From contig VIIQ02000565.1 of the NCBI GenBank assembly GCA_007449985.2, forward strand, positions 62,001 through 126,000: a stretch of DNA of 64,000 nucleotides, read 5' to 3'. Position numbers and translations under genes: made by a program. The stretch is from Desmodesmus armatus. Lineage: Eukaryota > Chlorophyta > Chlorophyceae > Sphaeropleales > Scenedesmaceae. Shown here piece after piece: positions 33,064 through 44,021 of this stretch. Position 1 is the first letter of the stretch; the number at the start of each line of letters is the position of its first letter. Below the pieces are notes generated by a model that was not told where the DNA came from, did not search any database, and saw only the letters and a list, made by a program, of their open reading frames with translations.

Positions 33064-36000
33064 ATGCCTCAGAATGAGGTGGGTGGGTGGGACTGGAACA
33101 GCCGCTGCTGCTGTCATGCAGCTGACAGACATCCGTTGACACTGTCAGACCAGCCACGTGTTTTAAGGGCCACCTCAATGACGCGGCAGGCAGAGTCGTC
33201 AGCAGCCCAGGCAGAACCACCCGAACCAGGCATCAGCATTTTCATGCACGCATCCATGCTCATGCTGCTCACTCGTGCAGCACAGCAGGGCACAGTACAA
33301 CCCCTTTGTCGCAGGCCTGCTACCATACCCCCTACTGTCACCCAACCCACAGCGTCCACCGCACGACTGGAGCCACCCCTCCCCCCCATGCGCATGCACA
33401 TCCACTCCTGTGGTGACCCCGTTCTGTGCTGAGCTGCAGCTTGCATGGCTTGTTCATGTGTGCACCCTGGTGTTCAATCGCCCTCACACCTGACTGGGGT
33501 ACGCAAGTAGGCCCTCTGGGCACCCTCATGAACCGGAGGCTCGCTGGCTAGCGCCGAGGTTGGGACCCTGTCCCCAATTACTGTACTGTACTGTACTGTA
33601 CTGTACTGTACTGTACTGTGTTTCCTGCAGCACATTGAGCTTCACCGCAAGCGCTACGGTCAGCAGCTCAACCATGAGACTAAGAAGCGCAAGAAGGAGG
33701 CGCGTGAGGTGCACAAGCGGGCAGAGTATGCGCAGAAGGCCATCGGCCTCAAGGTGAGGGGGCTGGGGTTGGGGGCTCTGAGGGGTGCGGTGCGCGTGTG
33801 GGGGGGGGGGCAAAGGTTGCAAGTGCGGGGGCTGCGGGGTGGAGGCTGGGTGCGGGCTATGTCAAGGCAGGGAGATAAGAGACGGCTGGCAGTGGAGGGG
33901 GGAGTACATGAGCAGTGGCGGCAGCGACTGTTGCATAGAAAGCCACCAGGCTCAAAGGGTGGGGCTAGGCAGGGGTTTGGGAGGGGGTGCGTCGGTGTTT
34001 GAGCAGTGGCGGTGTTCTGGGTGGCGGCTGCGCAAGTGTTCAGGAGCAGGGGCAGCAACCAGCAGATCAAACCATGCAGCAGTGACAACACCAGCAGGGC
34101 AGTGACAACCCCAGCAGCAGCAGCGTCAGCTGCGGCTGTAGCCAAGGTGCTGGCGGCAGCACTGACAGTGGCAGTGCCAGCATGCAGCAGCAGCAGCAGC
34201 AACAGCAAAGAAGCTGGTCAGGAGCAGTAGCAGCAACACCAGTCAGCACCAGTCAGCAGCAGCTGCAGCCAGGACATGCGCCTCTGCTCTGTGGGGACTC
34301 CTTTTCAACATGTTTGCAATCACCTGCAGTGCACCAGCTGCCAGACGTGCACCCGTCACATCGTCGCAAACGGCAGGGCCAGATGTATCAGTGTTTTTGA
34401 CCTAGCGCTCACTCACTGACTGCTGTGTGTTGTGTGCCACAGGGTAAGATGTTTGCCAAGAAGCGTCACCAGGAGAAGGCCCTGATGAAGAAGACCATTG
34501 CCATGCACGAGGAGAAGGAGCAGAAGCACAAGGCAGACGACGGAGCACCACAGAACGCAGTGCCAGCATACCTGCTGGAGCGTGACCAGGTGTGTATTAG
34601 ACACCTTGGCGGTTAGGAGTTACAAGGCCGAACAGCGTCATACATATGATGCAATGTGTGTGTGTGGGGGGGGGGGTGTCAGCAGCAAAGGGTGCATTTG
34701 GGAATCCTGTCGATCACCCCACCCAATGGTGGTGTTAGGGTGTTTTGTTAGCCCGGGGGGGGGGGGGTCTGGGCCCCTGGACGCTGGGTTGGTGGTGGTG
34801 GGGGCGAGGGTGTGTGTGTCTCGCAAGCTGTGTTGTGAGGGTCTTGCATGCCAGCATACCTGCTGGAGCGTGACCAGGTGGGGGGGGGGGGGGGGTTGGC
34901 GGTTGGGGTCCCGGGGGGGGGGGGGGGTTGAGTGTGTGGGTATACGGTGGTGTAGGGGGAGGGGGGGGGTCCAGCAGAGGGACTGCATTTGGGGACGCCC
35001 TGGATCACCCCAAAATGGCGGTGTTTGTGTGTGTGGGGGGGGGGGGGATTTGGGCGCCTGGACGCTGGGCAAGTCACTGAGTAAGTGGTGGGCTGTACGT
35101 CGTATGCTGTGTGAGCAGTGGGCTGTGTGTGCAGGTATGGATCTGGTTTGTATGTGTGCGTGGGGAGATATGAGAGGCGCTTGTTGTGGATAGCTGGGGT
35201 TTAGAAACCACGGGTTTCTGCATGTGCTGAGCCTTGGCCGCAATATCCAACAGGAGGATGAGGCAGTCTGCACCTGCTGGTGTTGTGAGGGGTCTGCGTT
35301 CCAGCATCGCCGGCTTGCTGGTTCTGCGGCAGGCTAGCCATCTCCACCTGCGTTGTATACTGACTGTGCTTGGCCGTGCTGTGATGTCACTGCTGCTGCT
35401 GCTGCTGCTGCTGCTGTTCAGGTTGACCGTGCCAAGGTGCTGAGCAACACCATCAAGCAGAAGCGCAAGGAGAAGGCGGGCAAGTGGGAGGTGCCGCTGC
35501 CTAAGGTAAGCTACACGCCTGCACATGCTGCTGGGCCAGGCTGTTATTGCTGCATGGCAGGCAGAACTCTTATGGTTTTTGCTTGCAGCCGGCGTGCTGT
35601 TGTACGTCTGGTTCATACCATTTGAGTCTCTTTTACGCAATCGGCCATCAGCAGAACCCTTTGCTGGCTTCTATTGGCACTGCTGGGCCGCACCACGTGC
35701 TCTTTGGTTATTTGTGTGCTGTGTACTTCACTGCGCCACTGTGTGCTGTGTGCTGTGTGCTGTGTACTTCACTGCGCCACTGTGTACTTCACTGCGCCAC
35801 TGTGCAGGTTCGTCCTGTTGCTGAGGATGAGATGTTCAAGGTGCTGAAGAGCGGCAAGCGCATGAAGAAGAGCTGGAAGCGCATGATCACAAAGGTAAAC
35901 GCTACGGCAGCTCTCATTGGTGACTGATCGGGCTCACAACATACAACGGCAGGCAGCTTTTCGATCAACCTCAATCAGGCCTGGCAATGGTCCTGCAACG

Positions 36001-37564
36001 TTTGGGGGAGGATCGCATGGCCGCGCAGTCACATGGCAGGTTGGGGGGCAGAGGCAAGGGAGGCGCATAGGCCAGGGGGGCATTCACGTGCTGAAATGTG
36101 CCAACAGGTGGTCACACATGCCAGGCGACTGTCACGGACTGTAGTGGTTCTACAGTGGCACAGGTCAGGCAGTTGGCAAAGCGTTTGGCATCCAGGTGTG
36201 ACTGTGCTGTGCTGTACATGTGCTGTGCTTTGGCTCCTGCAGGTGACTTTTGTGGGTCCAGGCTTCACCCGCAAGCCCCCAAAGTATGAGCGCTTCATCA
36301 GGCCTACAGGTACGTCCCATACATGGTCCTGTTGTGAATGTGGTTGTGAATGGTTTGGTGGGACTGGTATTTGTATCCAAAATTGCGTCAGCACTGTGTT
36401 TTACAGTTGAGGATTCACCCTAGCCCTGACATCAGCATCATGTTATGGGGGCAGGGAGGGCCGTTACTAGCTGTAACAAGCTGCAACAGTTAGCACCTCT
36501 CTGTTAGCTGGTGAACAACCTGCATGTATCGATGTGTCCTGCAGGTCTGCGCATGAACAAGGCCCATGTGACGCACCCTGAGCTCAAGGCCACCTTCAGC
36601 CTAGACATCCTGGGGGTGAAGAAGAACCCGAACGGGGCCATGTACAGCAGCCTGGGAGTCATCACGAAGGGTGAGCAGTTGCAAACGACCTCAAAGCCGT
36701 TTGTACTTTTGTATCGAGTCTGTATAGGGTGTGATGTTGTGTAGGGTCAGCTGGCATGCGTCTGGCGATGCAAACTCTCTGTCCTGTCTTTGCATGGGGA
36801 CAGCTAAGGTGTGGGGGGGATGTGGGCTGGTGAGTGCATGCATGCAACCCATACCGAGGTGTTGTGCGGACAAGTGGGTTGTCAGTAGCAGCCGTTGCTT
36901 TCTGCTCTGAAGCCAACAGCAGCTGCTATGTGAATGATTCAATGGCCCCCACTGGCAGTGGTGCAGGTGGCACTGACAGAAAGCAGCCGACTGATCTGTG
37001 ATTGTAACCCTCCACCACTACCACATGGAGTAAGTCATTCACCTAGGTTTGTGTGCTGGCCCCCTGCAGGAACCATCATTGAGGTCAACGTCAGCGAGTT
37101 GGGTCTGGTCACACCAGCTGGCAAGGTCGTGTGGGGAAAGTACGCACAGGTGAGCATGGCACCCCAGAACATGTGTGGTGCGTTATAGCCACTCTTGCAC
37201 ATAGCACAGAAAGGGTTTGGCAAATTGTGCGTGACTGTATGCTCTTTTGGCTGCTGTGGCAGATAGTGCGTGACTGCTGTACATTGCTGTACATCCTGCA
37301 CACAGCACACCAAGGGCATGGCAGTCAGTGCGTGGCTGCATGCTCTTCTGGCTGTTTTCATCAAATACATGGACTGATGTACAATCTGCATGTATACTTT
37401 TGCTCCCGCGTTGTCACACTGCAGCCTGTTCTGTTTGGCAGAAAGCACCTCCTGTCGCTGTGGTTTAGCTGAGCCATGTGCTGTTTGGTTGTCTGGTTGC
37501 CTTGCTGCAGGTCACCAACAACCCTGAGAATGACGGCTGCATCAATGCAGTGCTGCTGGTGTAA
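33064..37564 (+). CDS. NSA2: Ribosome biogenesis protein NSA2
   Basis: NSA2 is an assembly factor of the pre-60S ribosome in the nucleolus, needed for maturation of 27S pre-rRNA; it is related to ribosomal protein eS8. Exons: 33064-33078, 33631-33753, 34443-34589, 35422-35505, 35808-35894, 36243-36309, 36545-36670, 37070-37149, 37511-37564. They join in phase to 260 residues, the length of the human protein. The family landmarks are all present: start [68 protein letters not shown] and the C-terminus [17 protein letters not shown]. The first coding exon is only 15 nt. TGTAA at 38107 is a candidate poly(A) signal. The identification is essentially certain. Confidence 0.97.
33581..33620 (+). 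repeat. CTGTA pentanucleotide microsatellite before an NSA2 acceptor
   Basis: About eight tandem CTGTA units end ten bases before the acceptor of NSA2 exon 2. The same motif recurs in SNF2 introns (about 1270-1320, 1438-1485, 1588-1645, 2462-2520, 5898-5995) and in ClpP intron 7 (about 28925-28990). Confidence 0.85.
34846..34880 (+). repeat. Echo of NSA2 exon 3 end
   Basis: The exon end encoding [10 protein letters not shown] plus donor is repeated with GT at 34878, 288 nt after the real donor at 34590. The coding part is nearly identical. Confidence 0.8.
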
Positions 37565-39064
37565 GAGGCAGCCAGGGCCTGTTCCTGCAGCAGGTGTTGA
37601 CAGACTGTTATCTGCAGCAGTTGGGCTGATGCTGGCGCAGCATACACCCAGGTTGCAGTAGCTGCATGGCAAACGTCACAGCTCATGGGTAGCAGCAGCA
37701 CCACCACAGTGACGGGCAGCGAGCTTGCTTGCATTTGCTGCTTGCTTGGCAGTATGGCGCCTGGCTTCAGCACAGCATCACTACAGTGGGCAGCGCTCTG
37801 CTCAAGTTGCAGGTCCTGTTGTGCCAAGCAAAGCTTGACACACCAGTACACGAGCTGGGTGTCAGTGCTGACAGGCTTCTAACCTGCAGCAGCAGGGGTG
37901 CTGTGCGGTAGCTTTTGCAGCAGGGGTTGCAGTGCGTTTTGTGGTGCTGACCTAGCATCCTTGTACATTATCTCGCTGCTCCTGCAGCGGCCCTCTTGAG
38001 GGCACTTGATCTTGACAAGCTTTCTCTGGCACATGTACATGTGTGCACACATGTACCGTTCGGCAGTGCCTGTGTACACCTGTGTGGCGCCATTGACGCT
38101 GCGATTTGTAATGTTGTGACGGCTTGAGGAGAGTGCGGTGGTTTTGTTACTTTGTTGCTTGCTGTGTTGACATGCATGGCTTGGTATCAGACAGTACAGG
38201 TATGGGGGACAAGGTTGCGTCCTCAACACTAGCCAGCGAGCCAAGAGCTCATGAGGGTGCCCCCAGGGCAAACTTGATGTATCCCAGTCTCTCAGGTCAG
38301 GTATGACGGGGCGACGTCGCCGTTGTGTTTGTCGACAAACAGCTTTGCATCATGACAGTCCTGACCTTCAGGTGACATTCACCAGCCTCATAAGACTGAC
38401 AGCGAATGCGGTTCGGTCCCAAAAAAAGGACAGCCGCTGCGGCAATGTTGCATGCTGCTGCCAACCGAGAGGTATCCTGGGGTGCACCAGGGCGCATATA
38501 AAGCAGAACCTTATGTGTTTTGAAACTCCTCCAGTTTCCAACACACGACTGAATCACCAGCATGACACAGCAAGCAGCTACAAACGCTCACAAGTCGCCC
38601 CCTTCACCAGCAGTGCCACGACCTGCATGTACTCAACACAAGCCTCACGCTCTGCGCAAAGGCAACAGCACCTTCCTGATCCTTGAACACTTTGTGCAAC
38701 ACCAAGATTGCGCCCAACCACTCCGCATCCCTTCTTGAACTACGTGCTTGCCTAAGTGGAAGCACTCTGTGCTGCTGGTGCCATTCCACATAGCTAGAGG
38801 GTCGCAAGCTGTATGCACGTCAGGGGGGATGAAGTCACACAACCCTTTCCAGCCATCGCAAGGAATTTCTGGATCACAGACACAGTAGGCATAGGACAAC
38901 TATTACACATGGACAATGGTACCTGCAACCAAACCTATGTATGGACCATCCTGGCATGCTACAACAGTGAGGCTGCCAACAGTGTCAACATACTACAAAC
39001 CACTTTCAAACCGGGCCGGGCCACCTATGATGCCAAAATCCCTGAGCTCACTGCCCCTGTGCCT
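37565..39064. other. Convergent 3' region between NSA2 and the MYND gene
   Basis: About 1.5 kb between two converging genes, with no supported coding region. Candidate poly(A) signals are TGTAA at 38107-38111 (+) and TTACA at 38903-38907, which reads TGTAA on the minus strand about 160 nt past the MYND stop. Confidence 0.5.
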
Positions 39065-41887
39065 CTAGGTGCTTGCATCAGCGGCCGCACTTCCTTCTGT
39101 CGCTGTACCGGGCTCTGCTGCTGCTAGGGTTTGGCACACCGGCTTGTGCTGCTTCCAGTGCCGCCGCTGACAGTCCCGGGAGCAGTAGTGGGCCACACGG
39201 CAACCAGCACACACACAGCTGCGGCCGTTGACCAGCTGCAGCTCCAGCGGCCCTGACAGCTGACTGCAGGCTGGGTTGTTGCAGGCACATGGGAATGCCA
39301 GGCTGGTGAGGGCAAAGCCCAGGGAGCGCAGCGCGACCAACTGCTCCCCACTCAGTGCAGCCACCTCAACGCCACCTGAGGGCGGCTGCACAAGACTCTG
39401 AAGCTGCTGCTGCACGGCTACCACATCAAGCCCTGCTGCTGACAGCTGCTTGGTCACATGAGAGTTTGTCAGGAGGATGTACAGGTTGTGGCATCAGAGA
39501 CACCTCCTGCAGATCCGGCAGTGTGGGAAGCGCCAGCAATAGACACTCTGGCACATACAGCTCTGGCACACCTGCATTTTCAGTCCCTGGTGCCGGCAAC
39601 TGATGGTCCTCACTGACAATGGTGGTTGCAGCTGCAGCTGCCTCTGCCCCTGCTGTGCTGGGAGCTGGCGTGGAACCTGCTGCTGGTAGTCGTGCTGCTA
39701 GGTACAGCAGCACACGTCCGCTGATAGACAGCCATGTCAAACCAAATGCTGAGAAGTCTGCCTGCATGCCTGCGAATGGGCTGCAACCTGCAAGACTTGC
39801 TGTTGCATATGTAAGAGCAGACACAACCGTGTAGACAGCTTTGTCTGCATGCTCACTGTCAGCACCGTGCATTGCTGCTACCGCACAGGCAGTCTTAAGC
39901 AGGCTGCAGCACAGGCTGGCAAGCTGCAGCTGAGCATTTTCTGCACTGACACCCGCTGCCTCTGCAGCTACTGCACTGCCAGCCACCTCGAGCAATGCGC
40001 CAGGCCCTGCACTGGTGACGCAGCACAGCGCTCCCACATAGCGACTCACCGCCACTATGCTCATCTGACTGATGCTTTGATCAAAGAGCTCATGAGCTTG
40101 CGGGAACTGCCGGGTCAGGAACTCAAGCAGCTGCCCCGCTGCCAGCACATGTGAGCCCAGGGCAGCTGCTGGCACAGTGAGTGTGCTGGGGTTATCAACA
40201 GATTGGGCTGCAAAGCAGACGCACTGAGATAGACACACCGCGGTCGCAAACTTAGCAGGGTCTGGAAGGTACACCGCTTGAGTTGCTGGGGAGCTGATCT
40301 GTGTGCTGCTGCTGCTGCTGCCATAGCCTCTGTAAGCAGCGGGGCCAGGGAGGGCCAGCACAGCTGTGCTGATCTGTACCACCATGGGCAGCAGGTCCTG
40401 CAGCAAGACCTGCTGCAGGTCTGCAGGAATTGACAGGTGGGTGCCCCAGTACTCACCCCGAGCCAAGCTGAGAGCCCGTGAGGCGGGCCGAACAAGAGCC
40501 TGCCAGTCCGCATAGCGCTCATCAGCAGGCCACATGGTTTGCTCGACAGCAAAGTGCAGCAGCAGCGCAGCCACAAGGGAAAGCAGCAGCTGCTCAGGCT
40601 GCTGCTGTGTGTGCAAGCTGAACTGCCCATGCAGTCCCATGTCCTGCACCGCTTGCCCAACAACCCCAGTATCATGCAGTAGGCCAACAGATGCACGAAG
40701 CACCGTCTCAGCCCCGGCTGCTGGCAGCTGTTCTGCCTTGGCCACTGCTACCAGCAGCAGCGGCATGCTGTCACAGCCCAACAGGGCAAACAGCTTGCTG
40801 TGGGAGGCTGGCAAGTCTGTAAGCATCTGTGATGCACAAAGCGCAGTCGTGGCAGGACTGCTGATGAAGCTGGCGGACTGCTGAACAGCTGGGTCCACAG
40901 CGCTGCTGCCACTGCCACTGCCATGGCTGGTGCTTGCTCTGCTACTGCTGCCACCGCCAGCAGTTTTGCTGCTGCCACTGTGACTGACACTGCTGCCAGT
41001 GGTGCTTGCGCCCCTGATGGTTGCGAGTGCTGGCCAGATTGATGCCACAGCATGGGGATCCTGGCGCTGCAGGAACAGCAGTGCGTGAGTGCTGATAGCG
41101 ATGTCAAGGGCAGCACACGGCAGCAGGCTGGGGGACTGCAGCAGCACCTTCTCAAGCTGCTGCTGCCAGGGGCGCTGGCTGGCACCAGCATCCTCATATG
41201 CAGCATACACAGCCCGAAGGGCTGCGGCAGCTCTATCCCACTCACCTAGCAGCTCTGGAAGCTCTGTGGCAACATACTCTGTACTGTGCTGTCCGATCAG
41301 GTGGCTGATGTGCTGAAAAACGGCCAGGACTGCCTGCAGGACAGGCTCAGTGCAGTCAGGTGCCACCTGCCCAGCAAATTCCCCCTGCCCCCAGCAACCT
41401 GCTAGTGCTGTGTACAGCTGCAGGCTAGCACAGCATGCTTGCAGCTTTGTAATCCGCTGTGTCAGCAGCCAGCTACCCTGTGCAGTGGTGGCAGCACTGC
41501 TGCCACCTGCACTGCTGCTCCCCGCCGGAGTGGTACTGGTGCCTTCAGGCGGAGTGGCACTGGTGCCTTCAGGATAGACGCTGCTGCTGCTGCTGGTGCT
41601 GCTGCTGGTGCTGCCACTTGCTGCTCCCAGCTGCTCAACGGTGTATGCCACCAGCTGTGGCAGCAGCTGCGGAATGCCAGAGCGCTGTAGCTGCTGGGCA
41701 CACGCGGCAGATGAAGAGGTCTGCTGCTTGTCTGGTGATGCAGAGCCCAGCAAAAGACCCAAACCAGTAACTGCAATCTGCACTGCTACATATGGCAGCA
41801 GTGCTGCCGATGAGTGCGACCCTGCTGTGTCCTGTGCTGCAGGTGTTGTCAGGATTGCAGCGCCGCCAGTGAGCCCACCGCGGCCGC

Positions 41888-41920
<33 letters not shown>

Positions 41921-42606
41921 GGTTTGAGTTTCCTGGCGTGTTAGCACTGGACTCCTCGGAGGGAAAAGCTTGCCTGCTGCTGCAGCTGCTGTTCTGCAAG
42001 TGACTCTTGAGCACCTTGCAGCACGACAGCGCAAGGTGGTAGGGCACCTGCATGGCCAGGGCAGCATGGTAGGATTGGCAACTGAGTCACATTTCAAATG
42101 ACATTTCAAATGTGACTCAGTGAGTCGACAAGTACTTGCACACCAAACCAGGCTTCAGACAACACTGATGGGTCAACAACGCGCACAGAAGCCTCATGGC
42201 AGGGCACTTGCTGGCCCAGCATGCAAATGCAAATTACATGTTTGCAATGCACAGATATCGCAATGGCAGTGGTTGCACTACTGGGGCCATGAAAACAGTA
42301 TGGCTACCAGGGCAACCACACAGCCCACCCATGGGCACCATCCTCCTTCCACGCGCTAGCTATCCACCAAACCTGCTTCTTGATCAACTTGTTCCAAGCT
42401 GCGGGTGTCAAAGTGGGGGAGCCTATGGTCTGAGATGCTTCCAGACGCTGCAATAACCCCTCTGATCGAGATATGTAGTTCGCACATGCTGTGACTGGTG
42501 TGCTGCTATTCCAGGGAAGTCCAGCTGCCCACTCCTCTAGCAGCTTGATGGCCGATTGCCAGTCCTGATGTGATAGGGCCATGCCTGCACCACACAGCAG
42601 CACCAT
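39065..42606 (-). CDS. MYND zinc-finger protein (paralogue A), one frame break
   Basis: A large protein with a helical, Leu/Ala/Ser-rich body and a C-terminal MYND-type zinc finger, a protein-interaction fold that binds two Zn. An upstream exon ends at 42373 (AWNKLIKKQ); a region open back to about 42870 may add more. The main exon starts at 42047 (VPYHLALSCCKVL). The finger reads CACNNPAC...CAGCRVAHYC...CQRRHWKQHKPVC. The frame breaks near 39490: relative to the paralogue at 46950-47030, about five nt are missing after LQEVSL, so the 875-codon ORF ends before the finger. Either the copy is damaged, or GTGTCT...AAGCAG (about 66 nt) is removed as a mini-intron, which would restore the frame. 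Function unknown; such MYND proteins are common in chlorophyte algae. Confidence 0.72.
42081..42121. repeat. 41-nt near-perfect palindrome
   Basis: Two 20-nt arms around a single central base, with one mismatched pair. Each arm ends in TGAGTCAC/GTGACTCA. It lies in the intron of the minus-strand MYND gene, just upstream of the main exon. Confidence 0.85.
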
Positions 42607-44021
42607 GCGGTGTGCTACAAATCAGCTTCTGGCACAAGTGGGCGAGTGAAGGGGGGCCCATGATTGCCGCTTGGTGAAACATCACAGAACCCGTCACAAC
42701 CGCTTGTATGTGGTCAAGCCAACAGTCCATAGGCAGCAGCCCTACGAAAGGATGTAGCAATGCTTGCATCGTTGCGCATACTATGCTGTGCTGCAGGCTC
42801 TGAGGGTCCAGTTGGCTCAGTGTCAGCGCTGGTGGTGTATCATGATTAACAGCGGCTGCTGCAGCAGAGAAGGCTCTGTGATGTAAACAACCACACTAGC
42901 ACACATGAGGGGAGTCAAAGCTTTGGTACACCCGCACCTCAGAAAAGTATTGAGCTTAATATCAGGGCCCTGCTGGAGGCCTGTTTGCAGTACAGCACTG
43001 TCTGACAGGGGTGAGTGGTGCTGCTGCCATCAGCATGGGTCAGAGAGGCCTACTAAGCGAATGATCTGCCTTTCCAACACCTTCTCCGTCGAATATCGAC
43101 GTTGACAGCAGCAATGAAGTTTAGCTCGAGGCCGGTTTTGGGTTGTGGCCCGTGCGGTAAATCGGTCGGTGCCTCAGTGCAAAGGAAGGGAAACAAGTTA
43201 TACTGGTGACACAAGAAGCTACACCTTGATGCTAGAAGTTAAGCAAGTAAGCATGGTGCATGTTGTGCTCGTAGATCAAACGGACGATGGCGTCATACGT
43301 TGGGCGGCAATCGCGCTGATACCAGGCAGATACACAAGCATAAATGAAGCGATTTTGATGCTTTTCAATATTCCAATGCCTTGCCGTAGGTTCGTCGGTG
43401 CACTTTCCCAGTCAGGTTGGGCAGCAGCACTTGCAAGGACAGTTGGTGCAGGCACAGGAGCTCAAAGTAAGCACTTTTGTAGTTATGTGGATGCTTCTGC
43501 AGCTGCCAAGCTAAATCGAGTCTGAATATGACGCTGCAAGTGTCTGTAGGGTGGGACCACACACGTGGACCCTGACCCAGTTTGGCAACATAATCAGCAG
43601 TAGAGCCACACATACCGCGCGCACCACTGAGACAACCCTTAGGCAACAAGCTCACTGCAGCACCATCCAAAGGTGATTTCAGGCTTGCTGAGCGTACATT
43701 AGCTCCATGAATGGGCTGCCCACACCATGGAGGGTCTGCTGCAGCAACATAGCCGCCAGCACTACAGGCGGCAGGATTTTGTACAGAATCAGCCAAGCTG
43801 CCAGTGGCGTGCACCTTCCTTCAGGACCAGCTTTGATGGTCTGACCTCCTTGAAAACGAGCTTGGCTGCACCCTTTTTTGATCTGCAAGCCCCATGGGTG
43901 ATGCAGGATTGTGCCTTCCAGCTGCCCGGCGCTAGTGTTGTTTACAAGTGATAGCAGTCTGATTGATTTACTCACTGCGCAATGCATGGTACCATGCACC
44001 GGTGCTGCTGTGTTTGCAGGC
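42607..44021. other. Spacer between the divergent MYND copies
   Basis: About 1.4 kb. The minus strand from 42870 to 42607 is open (SQLDPQSLQHSIVCATMQALL region) and probably contributes 5' sequence of paralogue A, but its junction to the next exon was not resolved. From 42900 to 44021 I see no supported gene. Confidence 0.4.

Noticed and set aside
38645..39127. ORFs on both strands downstream of the MYND gene
   Set aside because: Non-repetitive and plausible in composition, but no motif, no splice context and overlapping frames on both strands.
43130..43340. Possible structured RNA
   Set aside because: I checked for tRNA, 5S and spliceosomal RNA landmarks and saw no A/B box pair or conserved core.
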